Of a stretch of 64,000 nucleotides of DNA, positions 54,977-64,000 are shown piece by piece. The stretch comes from Mytilus californianus. Its lineage: Eukaryota > Mollusca > Bivalvia > Mytilida > Mytilidae. Position numbers and translations under genes: made by a program. The number at the start of each line of letters is the position of its first letter. Within the stretch, counting starts at the first letter, position 1. The DNA is taken from the NCBI RefSeq assembly GCF_021869535.1, contig NW_026262742.1:372001-436000 (forward strand), read 5' to 3'. The notes beneath the pieces were generated by a model. The model did not search any database. It had not been told where the DNA came from and saw nothing but the letters and a program-made list of their open reading frames with translations.

Positions 54977-55080
54977 ATTGATTGATTGTTGGTTGCTAAA
55001 CATCCAGTGGCAAATATTTCATGCATATTCATGATGAGAATAAGTTGACATTACATACGATATGTAGGTGTTGTAAAAGA
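54977..55080 (-). mobile_element. CAAT-tail SINE-like element, copy 10 (truncated)
   Basis: Only about 104 bp next to the TTGATTGATTG end remains. In the orientation proposed for the family this is the 3' end, so the copy is 5'-truncated, as often seen after target-primed insertion. It is diverged (AACATCCAGTGGC). Confidence 0.8.
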
Positions 55081-55179
55081 TTATGTTTCTAAATTATGAA
55101 TAGATAAAATTGTATAAAGTGCATGCATGTTATTTCAAGAAAGTGTGACATGAAACCTTGTGGTACAATGCCAGATAGA

Positions 55180-55505
55180 TTCATACACTTTCACACAATT
55201 TATTGTCTAGAAACTACAAAAATGCTTGTTTTTGGAACTCACTTTCTAAACTGTTGACACAAAAGACCCCAAAATGAATCCCAACCTTCTACCTGTGGTA
55301 TCAAACATTGTGGTACAAGTTCAGAGCAATCAAAAAACTTAAACGCCAGTTATTATCCTGAAACTAGAAAATAATTTTTTGGGCGACTAATTCCTAAACA
55401 GTTGGGACCATCAATCCCAACCTTCCTTTTGTGGTTTGGAACCTTCTAAAAAGTATAGAGATCCATTCACTTAAACTTAAGTTATTGTCCGAAAACAAAT
55501 CCGTC
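55180..55505 (-). repeat. Reverse-oriented relative of tandem repeat A
   Basis: Phrases such as AATCCCAACCTTCCTTTTGT and TTATTGTCTAGAAACTACAA are the reverse complement of the array at 30437-30960. About two units are present. Confidence 0.7.
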
Positions 55506-55617
55506 TTGATGCCAAATGGGTGTATTAAATATTTCACATAAAATCCAATATCATTTAAGGGTTTATACTAACCAAGTACAACGTGTAGATGCTAGAGGTA
55601 CCCACCAGGACAGAAGA

Positions 55618-56055
55618 TTGATTGATTGTTGGTTGCTTAACGTCCAGTGGCAAATATTTCATGCATATTCAGGACGAGAACAAGTTCACAATAAATACAA
55701 TAGGTAGGTTCTGTAATAGATTAAGGGATTAAGGTCGGAGAAATTTAGACTGCCACGGGAAATGAGGGTATATTGGATAGGGACAGAAATTTAGCCTTGC
55801 AACAGGTCACCTACGGACCCCTCAAAGAGTTGTTGCAAGGGTTCTTAACGTGCAAAGAGCGTGGCACTCTCTTTACACGAGGCATCGGATTTAACGTCCC
55901 CATTCTGACCGGACGTGGCTGCAAATTTGTACATCCCGCACAGCCAAACGGACGCCCCACTTTAGCACGGGTTTTACTGCCGGTCGGAGGAAGACCAATG
56001 GTGACCATACTTCTATTCCCCAGTCACCCTTTGGGGGGGGGGGGGGGGGGGGGGT
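55618..56055 (-). mobile_element. CAAT-tail SINE-like element, copy 11
   Basis: Full-length young copy with a perfect 12-bp duplication, CAGGACAGAAGA, at 55606-55617 and 56056-56067. Its terminal G-run (C-run in element orientation) is 22 bases long, at 56033-56054, against four to seven in the others. Confidence 0.92.
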
Positions 56056-56067
56056 CAGGACAGAAGA

Positions 56068-59000
56068 CGATATTCAATAGGGAAAAGGGTTTTAATTAAA
56101 TCAAAATTAAAAACAAGAGGTCCCTCTGATATCTTTCGCCCTCTTTATAACATAAACTATGAAAATATTGATCTGAAAAAAAAAATGGAAATTTACCACA
56201 AAAAGAGAAAACTAGATTACATGTGAATGGATAATGAATATTCAGTCGTTTAAAAATTGTATTTTTTAATGTGTATCAAACTTTATTTTTATCGTTCAGA
56301 CTTTTATCTATTCATTCGTGTTTATTTTATTTTATGTTTCTGAAGATTCACAGGAAAACATAAATTTCAATAGGTTACAACTGTGGATATTGCCTTGACA
56401 TGTATAGAATGCTGAAAGAACTGAACAGTCCGACCTATAAACAAGCAAATGCAAGACTTAAAATAATTAAAGACCAACTATTAAACATGACTGATGAAAA
56501 CGTTATATTGTAACACTTATTTCTCAGAGCATTGTGTGGGCAGATCCCGAGGTAGAGAGACTCCAGAGCTTAGTCGAGGAGCTCCGGAAGGAACTGACTA
56601 ATTTGAAAAAGGGAGCCCGGTTAAGGGTTAGACATGTAATAGACAAAGTGCGGTCTATATAAAACAAAAAATTAGTCAAATGTATGCGAAATTTTACTTT
56701 CATTTAAAAAAAAGAATTATGCAAATCACTTTTGTTCCATGTCTATATATCTAATAGATTTATCTTGTTTTAGTTGTTGTCTATGAATGCAATGCACACC
56801 TTATAACAATTAATTTGTATGTTTATTTTTTCTAGGAACTCCACAAAATGCAAATATTGACATTTGGCAGAACCTGATTTCATTAATTGGAGATTTTTGT
56901 CAGTAGGAGGATTAATGTTTTGAAAAAAGAGCATAGATTTTAGGAAAATACTCAATTATGTCAAGCTCTGCAAAATTCATTTTAATAACTTATCAAATGG
57001 CCGTTTATGAACAGTGGCCAGAATTTACAAAATGAATGATTTATACAAAAGTCAATCAGAACTGAAAAATTGTTGAAATTAATTATGAATAGTCTATGTC
57101 ATTACTGATTATCACATGCATCACATTTTATCTATTTCAGCAATATCATTTTATCTATTTCAGCAATACACGAAACAGAAATACTTGTATTTTGTCAAAA
57201 AATCATATTATTTATTGTTTAAATGTATAATATATGTATTGTAAATTATTTTGATCATAAAGAAAAGAAAGTATAATTAAAAACATCAATTTCCTTACCA
57301 GCAGAACTGATTTCTTGTTATTTATTCTATTAAAAATGGTCTAAAGGCGCGTGTCCTACTCTCGCTGCCAAGCCAGTCCATAACAACGACATGTAGTCCC
57401 CTGATGTCCAGACATCTTTTTAACTACAAAAACCGTAGAACTTAGCAAACACGAGGAGAGAAATAACCATCATGTTTATCGATATAGAAATGCTAAAGCA
57501 CTATCAGAGTCCGACCTTAACAAGTGATCCCCACTATAACAGGTGGAACAGGAGATAATATAGTGATGCAATTATATATTGCATACATTGCAGAAGGTAT
57601 TAACAGTTTTTGGTTGGAAGTTATTAAGCCTCATTTAAAAAGTTAAAAAATGGATTTTTTAAGTGCACACCAGACTTCTCCTAAATAAGGATTTTAAATA
57701 TATAACAGGTGGAACAGAAGATGATATACTGATGCAATAATACATTGCAGAAGGTATTAACAGTTACCTTATTTCCTCCATTATTGTTAAAAATAAAGGC
57801 ATTTGTAAAGTGCTCCTATAAAGGAGGATTATAAATACAAGAAGTAAAACAGGAAGTTTCTATGTTCAAATACGAATTTCTTTAAATTTCATACTGACCA
57901 TACTCAGGGTTATAAAACAAAACCCTCTTTTTCATCAATTTAGTAAACACTATGTTTACCTTTAAAATTGTTTCACAATTCATTTAAATTTTATTCCTAC
58001 TTAAATAAAGTTTTTCAGGTGTACATGCTGTACATAAACAAATGGATAACATGTTGACATTTTCATTCTGTCTTAAATCCCCTAATTAGCAGTAAACAAT
58101 CACTAACAGCGGTGATAAAACTGCCAAAGGCAAGGTACTAAACTTTCCATTGTCAGTTAATTAGAGTGTTACACGATCAGGTAAAAATTTTAATGGAAAT
58201 GCGGATAGGCTTGAAATTTTGAAATTTTATTTTTGTAAATGCTTCTAATTAGGGCATTTTCGAGACCATGGCGTCATCTAAATAAGTGAAAAAAGGGCAT
58301 GGCGTCATTTATTAAGACAAAAAAGGGAATGGCGTCTAAACATGCTTGGGGGAAACACTAGTTTTTACTTCCTTAATTCACAGGCTTCAATTACTTATAT
58401 AACGATCATAAAGTTGTAGTCGTCTATATAATACATATTTTTCTGTATTTAATACCATAGGCTCATATAAACAAATACCGAGTTTATAAGAACGTCATTT
58501 GTTTTCAGAAATGAAGATCGATCATTTGTAAATTTGAAAACTGCAAGAAAGTGTGCACAGATGGCTCACACTTTTAAAGGATTATTACGTTTTGGGGAGA
58601 CAAATATTAATTGATCTGATTTTTTTTTTGTAAAGCTTTATTTTTCGTTATAGAACTCGTTAGACACAAAATGGCCAAGTATAATTGAAATAAATGAGAT
58701 CATTAAATTGGCTGCCTTTCTAAATTTAACATTCTTTGATTTAATGTATATTTTACCAAATTTTAAAATTACTCACGAAAAAGTATTTTACTGTATATGT
58801 ACAATTGAGCAATTAAAACAAGGGGAATATTTTGATATAGTTACTTTTGTTTTATTTGATATCACTAATGCAAGAATAAGCGTTAAATTTTTTGCTATAT
58901 GACTGTAAAATTATTTTCACAATGATAGGAAAATACATACATTACATACCTATAAATATAATTATAGAACAAAACGACTACTGTGTAGATATATTTTGGG

Positions 59001-59098
59001 ATACATCTCCAATGGATAGCTATATCAAAAGAGTTGGTGGCATTGAAGGCTCGCCAGGGAGTAGATACTTCCCGAAGATTTACTCATACATTTGAGGA
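56068..59098. other. Mostly non-coding; two small exon-like pieces
   Basis: Two plus-strand stretches look protein-like: CGYCLDMYRMLKELNSPTY at about 56385-56510, and, after an acceptor-like TATTTCTCAG, IVWADPEVERLQSLVEELRK at about 56527-56660, which has a coiled-coil look. I do not recognise either. A phrase AGGGCATGGCGTCA is repeated three times at 58270-58345. Two related segments with GATGATATACTGATGCAATA-like wording lie at 57540 and 57715. The rest is AT-rich. Confidence 0.35.
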
Positions 59099-59345
59099 GT
59101 TGGTTGGCGTGACGCTGAAGAAAGGTGGCTGGGTGTCCACCAACCAAGTAACCAGTGTTGTGGTGGTCGTGGGTCGCCACGTTAGAGTTGTTACGGTATT
59201 CCCATCATAAATGGAAATTTCACAAAACGGCCCTTTTGAGGGCCACTATTTTTTTCAAAGAGAATCTTGATTGTTGTGCATCATAATCTATTCCTTTAAT
59301 GACGTAGTACAGGCTAATGGTCCAGGGGAAAAGGGGCGGGTTTTC
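59099..59345 (+). repeat. Composite repeat, module X, copy 3
   Basis: Contains GGGTGTCCACCAACCAAGTA, GGTCGTGGGTCGCCACGTTA and CTTGATTGTTGTGCATCATA, aligned with 47320-47640. It is less decayed on the left side than the first copy. Confidence 0.7.
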
Positions 59346-59373
59346 CGTTTAATTAAAGAAAAGATAACAAAAA

Positions 59374-59525
59374 TCTTAAACTACATACATGGATGTGTAG
59401 CAGGTCTCAAGTCCTGAACCAGATCTTGCATCTGGAAGTGTGAGAGAGATCCGAAAACCATTTTCTAGCGTCATTAAAAGTGTCCATCTTGGAGGGTAGT
59501 CTGGTTCAGGGTTTAAGCCCAAATA
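59374..59525 (+). repeat. Composite repeat, module Y, copy 3
   Basis: CTACATACATGGATGTGTAG, CTGAACCAGATCTTGCATC and AGGGTAGTCTGGTTCAGG align with the copies at 49727 and 53283. As in the 49-kb locus it follows module X within about 40 bp. Confidence 0.8.
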
Positions 59526-59553
59526 TACAACGCATATAACACTACTCTCAGAC

Positions 59554-59826
59554 TTGATGGATGATGGTATAATTCCATGTGGTCAAACGGCCAGAAGTGA
59601 TTCTGAAATTGTAGATAACACCATATCAGAAGTCAGGAAACTGAATGACACTAGATTGCCGCTTCTAACAATCATTCAAAGATTGGAATATGAAAGAGAA
59701 AGTGAAAATGTCTCGTTCTTGAACATTTCATTTAGGCAAAACTATGACAACAGAGAGAACTTTGAAGCTATAATAGAGTCATTTGATAAATGTTTGATAG
59801 TGGCCAAAGAAGAGGCGTATCAGTAG
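59554..59826 (+). CDS. Unrecognised ORF, 90 codons
   Basis: An open frame from ATG 59554 to TAG 59824. The product is acidic and helical-looking, with LPLLTIIQRLEYERESE and FLNISFRQNYDNRENFE. It directly follows modules X and Y of the composite repeat, in the position taken by module Z elsewhere, so it may be another part of the same element. No domain is recognised. Confidence 0.35.
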   Translation: MMDDGIIPCGQTARSDSEIVDNTISEVRKLNDTRLPLLTIIQRLEYERESENVSFLNISFRQNYDNRENFEAIIESFDKCLIVAKEEAYQ

Positions 59827-60251
59827 GTGTTTAAAATATATATTAGGGACCCGTGTGCAACAACATAATTCTGCCATCAGCACAGTGTTACACACATGAA
59901 GGTCAGTCTTTGATAATAATAGCCCATTAAGTGCAGAGGCGAATAGTAAGAACTGAGAAAGTTTATTAAAGACTTAGGAATAAATCCCGTTCAGACAAAG
60001 AGAGCCATAGAGGGCCGAAAGAAGTACCCCATACTGCAGAAGGAATAAGACGCCAAAAATAATACAAAAAAACCAAGATACATTGAAAAAAACAAGGACA
60101 TCCTGAGTACGGTCAAAGACTTTATAGAAAGGCACTAACATTACATCTAACTACTTTATATAGAAATGTGAATACGGACCAGTGAATAGGCATACCTTGT
60201 TGCGTATATGTATATATAAATCTTTTGCATTTCAAAAATTATACGTTTTGA

Positions 60252-60673
60252 TTGATTGATTGATTGTTGGTTGCTTAACGTCCAGTGGCAAATATTTCAT
60301 GCATATTCAGGACGAGAACAAGTTCACAATAAATACAATAGGTAGGTTCTGTAATAGATTAAGGGATTAAGGTCGGAGAAATTTAGACTGCCACGGGAAA
60401 TGAGGGTATATTGGATAGGGACAGAAATTTAGCCTTGCAACAGGTCACCTACGGACCCCTCAAAGAGTTGTTGCAAGGGTTCTTAACGTGCAAAGAGCGT
60501 GGCACTCTCTTTACACGAGGCATCGGATTTAACGTCCCCATTCTGACCGGACGTGGCTGCAAATTTGTACATCCCGCACAGCCAAACGGACGCCCCACTT
60601 TAGCACGGGTTTTACTGCCGTTCGGAGGAAGACCAATGGTGACCATACTTCTATTCCCCAGTCACCCTTGGGG
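60252..60673 (-). mobile_element. CAAT-tail SINE-like element, copy 12
   Basis: Full-length young copy with a perfect 14-bp duplication, ATTATACGTTTTGA, at 60238-60251 and 60674-60687. Confidence 0.92.
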
Positions 60674-61020
60674 ATTATACGTTTTGATCATTGATTAATA
60701 AAAGTCATCTGACATAATACTTAAATAATTATATAATATCAATATGGAAGTTATATTATTCGATTAACAAACAACAGTATTTCATCGTTATAACATATAA
60801 ACCCCAAGAAGGAAATGTTATTTTAATGTTCATTAAATAAGAGTTCACCTTAAATGTTCACTGAAATCTACATTATGAGAGTCAATGGAAGCTCAAATTG
60901 ATACACAATTGGCATAACGAATGTCCATATAAGGAGATTCGATGAAGAACATAGATTCCTTTCGTATCAGTGTCGTTTCCGACTTATTCTTTTTAAAAAT
61001 AGAATGATTGACAATAGCCT

Positions 61021-61334
61021 GAGGGGGGTAATGGGGGTACCTTCATGACGAATCACGGTAAAAATTCTTGCCAAATGACGTTAACGGTAATTTTTTATGC
61101 ATGACGATAAAATGTACACTTTCTTTTAGACGATAAGAAAATTGACTGATTTTGACGAATCTTATCACGTTAAATTTTCCCACAAAATGACGATAACGAT
61201 AATTATTTTAGACCTCTGACGAATAACGATAAGGATCGTTTGACGAATCACGGTAAAAATTTAACCAACTTGACGCTAACGGCAGCTGAAAATGACCGTT
61301 TGACGCCTGACGATAAAGGGCATTACTACCCTCA
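61021..61334. mobile_element. Insertion built of TGACGATAA-like motifs
   Basis: A 0.31-kb block with a very different texture from the satellite around it. Motifs such as TGACGAATCACGGTAAAAAT, TGACGATAACGATAA and TGACGAATAACGATAA repeat irregularly about ten times. The ends GAGGGGGGTAATGGGGG and CATTACTACCCTCA are imperfect inverted repeats, suggesting a MITE-like element. CpG content is high for this region. Confidence 0.55.
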
Positions 61335-62242
61335 TACCCTGCGTTTTAACTGGTTGAATGCAATCAGGAACACGCATATTGATAAACACGGTTCCACGAT
61401 CCATTGATTCATTTATTCTACAGCTGCTTCAAACAAAGAACCTAAGATCATTAAATATTTTTGCCGTGATCAGTAGAGTAACAATTCCATCAGTTATGTC
61501 ATTTCCCCCCAAAAAAACACAATTGCCAGAACACTACGAAATGTTATTACAATGTTAATTAAAGTACAGTTGGCTTAATATGTTAACTTAACCATTACAT
61601 AACTAATTCCATAATCCCGGTTACATTAACGGCGTTTCCGAATTATTCTTCACTAGAAATATAATAATTGACTATTGCATGCAGTTTAAATTGTTCGTGT
61701 TCTATCTTAATGCAATCAGAAACATACTATGTTCCACGATCCATTGATTTATTTATTCTGCTGCTTTAAACAAAGAACTTATCACGGTGAATTATAATTC
61801 CATCATTTTTTAATATTTTTGTCATTTTAAGTATAACGTATACATTTCTCTAGGGAACGACTATTTTCCAAACCACAATTACCAAAACACTACGAAATAC
61901 TTATAACATGTTGATTGAAGTAAAGTTGATTTAAAATGCTAACCCAACCCTACATTAATATAGTCAATGGAAGCTCAAATTGATACACAACTAGCATTAC
62001 GAACGTCCATATAAGGAGGTTCGATGACGAACATAACTATTCAATAATTCTTTTCGTTTTCCGACTTAGTCTGCTTTAAAAAACAATAACTGACTATTCC
62101 CTGAATTTTAAATTGTTCGTGTTCTTTGCAATCAGGTACACGCATATTGAAACACTGTTCCAAAGGGCTTCTGATTGTAAAATATTTTTGCCGTGATCAG
62201 TAGAGTAAAAATTCCATCTGTTTTAATATCAATGTCTTTTTA

Positions 62243-62655
62243 TTGATTGTTAATTGTTGGTAACTTAACGTCCTGTGGCAAATGTTTCATGCATGTTCTG
62301 GACTGGACGACAAGTTAACAATAAAAACAATAGGTAGGTCTAATAATAATAGAGGCCATTCGGAAAGAAGCCACTGGAAAATGAGGGTATTTTGGATAGG
62401 GACTGAAATTTTGCCTTGCAACAGGCGTCCTACGGACCCCTGAAAGAGTTGTTGCAAAGGGTTCTTAACGTGCAAAGAGCGTGACACTCTCTTTACACGA
62501 GGGATCGCATTTAACGTCCCCATTCTGACCGGACGTGACTGCGAACTTGATACATCCCGCACAGCCAAGCGGACGCCCAACTTCGGCAAGCGTTTTACCC
62601 GCTGTCGGAAGAAGACCAAGTGACCATATTTCGTTTCCCCAGTCACCCTTGGGGG
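62243..62655 (-). mobile_element. CAAT-tail SINE-like element, copy 13 (older)
   Basis: Full-length older-subgroup copy (TGCGAACTTGATACATCC) with a 13-bp duplication, CAATGTCTTTTTA, at 62230-62242 and 62656-62668. It lies inside the 0.4-kb satellite array. Confidence 0.9.
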
Positions 62656-63445
62656 CAATGTCTTTTTAAGTATACCACATACATTCCTCTAAGGGAACGA
62701 CATTTTCCAAAAAACACAAATGTCAGAAAACTACGAAATGTTATTACAATGTTTATTAAGGTAAACTCGACTTAAACCTACATTAAGATAGCCAAGACAA
62801 GCTCAAATTGATACACGAACTGTCAACGTCCATATAAGGCGATTCGATGACGAACATAAGTAATTCAATGATTCCTTTCATATAGACGTCGTTTCCGACT
62901 TACTCTTCTCTATAATATAATAATTGACTATTGCATGCAGATTAAATTGTTTGTGATCTTTGAGAGTGCAATCAATAACACATACATGGAAAGATACACT
63001 GTTCCACGATCTATTTATTCAACTGCTGCTTCAAATAAAGAACTTATGATCATTTAATATGTTTGCCGTGATCAGTAGAGTAACAATTGCATCAGTTTTT
63101 AATATTTTTGTCATTTAATGTATACACATATTTTCCTCCGAGGGAACGACCATTTCCAAAAATCACAATTGTCAGAATACTACGAAATGTTATTACAATG
63201 TTTATTAAGGTAAAGTTGACTTTAAATGTTAACTTTAACCAACATTAAGATAGTCAAGGGAAGCTCAAATTGGTACACAACTAGCATAGCGAACGTCCGT
63301 ATAAGGCGATTCGATGACGAACACAACTAATGCAATGATTCCTTTCAAATAAACGTCGTTTCCGACTTATTCTTCACTAGAAATATAACAACTGACTATT
63401 GCATGCCGCTTAAATTGTTTGTGTTCTTTTTTTTTTAATGCAATC

Positions 63446-64000
63446 ATTTTTTTTCTTAATGCATGCCATCGATATGCACTATACCTTGGGTAATGTATGT
63501 ATTGCTTTTAAGTATAATTATATTATTGTTCTTATCATCTTTTTTTTTATCACAATGTCAGCTCTTGATTTTAATGCATTCCATTCATTTTAAGGTAGAT
63601 AGGGTGTCTTCCTCCATCTTGGATTTTGAAATACCAGAAAACAATCGGTCTAGATCTTTACGAAAATATGCAAATTTTGAGAGTAGTAGGTAATGCATGT
63701 GTAAGAATTTTTAGTTCAATATAGAAAATGACATGTTTTATCATATTTATAGTTGTATTTTACAAAAAACAGAACCCTTTTTGTTTGATTCAATTTTTTC
63801 CAACTTTACCATATAAGGGGAGGCAACTCAAATGTAAGGGCAGATAATTCAGATAAAGTTACTTTTACAATAGAATGCGTTAGGAATTTACCTATTTTAT
63901 TATGTAGCAAGAAAACGGGTCCCGTGATCCCATTTTTTCTTTTTCTAATCTGAAAGCACAATATTAGAGCTATCTTCTCATATTTTATCTCAAAATTCTA
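63446..64000. other. No gene seen
   Basis: T-rich sequence after the satellite array. The open frame 63463-63693 begins with a hydrophobic Leu/Ile/Ser run and has no recognisable domain. Nothing else can be supported. Confidence 0.3.

Larger units (their letters stand above)
60810..63445. repeat. Satellite-like array, unit about 0.4 kb, about five copies
   Basis: Marker AGCTCAAATTGATACAC-like phrases occur at about 60890, 61972, 62801 and 63254. CTACGAAATGTTATTACAAT-like phrases occur at about 61535, 61891, 62732 and 63180. CATATAAGG(C/A)GATTCGATGA follows the first marker in most units. Spacing is about 0.4 kb after removing two insertions (61021-61334 and 62243-62655). Non-coding. Confidence 0.75.

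Noticed and set aside
15074-62655. Helitron interpretation of the 420-bp family because of the terminal hairpin
   Set aside because: Helitrons insert between A and T without target duplications; these copies have 12-15 bp duplications and no CTRR end.

Overview
The window is animal nuclear DNA, AT-rich and intron-bearing, from a bivalve mollusc and most probably a mussel close to Mytilus. That assignment is inference from memory: several blocks (13873-14261, 32020-32222, 35250-35850 and its copy, 43380-43530) read like dispersed repeats I know from Mytilus genomes. I found no operon, rRNA gene, tRNA gene or CRISPR array, and no complete ordinary host gene. Almost everything recognisable is transposable-element sequence at different stages of decay.

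Layout. 1-10.3 kb: an exon-like ORF (3-507) abutted by a complete RNase H-bearing non-LTR retrotransposon with both ORFs open (about 508-5930), then a roughly 930-codon transposase-like pseudogene (7522-10332) with a SAP-like segment and a separate C-terminal module. 10.3-21.5 kb: mostly repeats, a Gypsy integrase tail next to an antisense PHD-like fragment, and a 0.5-kb tandem repeat. 21.8-24.0 kb: two exons of a tyrosine-recombinase-like gene, the second split by a SINE-like insertion. 25.3-26.5 kb: P2X7-tail-like, membrane-tail and Gag fragments. 27-33 kb: SINE-like copies, a tandemly duplicated exon, nested arrays and TTAA-flanked MITEs. 33.2-40.4 kb: a 5'-truncated LINE and a nearly perfect 2.9-kb direct tandem duplication that also splits a THAP-domain exon. 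40.2-44.5 kb: relics of THAP, hAT (ZNF862-like) and Tnp2/DUF4218-type genes. 45-60 kb: a 41-bp minisatellite, a three-module composite repeat, a Penelope-like fragment, an acidic coiled-coil ORF and a SWIM-like fragment. 60.8-63.4 kb: a 0.4-kb satellite interrupted by two insertions.

The dominant feature is a 420-bp SINE-like family with 13 copies in 64 kb. Nine copies carry clear target-site duplications of 12-15 bp. Read with the (CAAT)n end as the 3' tail, seven of the nine duplications start with TC, which matches the tail and fits target-primed reverse transcription. The complete LINE at 0.5-5.9 kb is one possible, unproven source of machinery. The genes here do not form a pathway; they record successive waves of insertion, and three or more SINE-like copies landed inside earlier coding relics.
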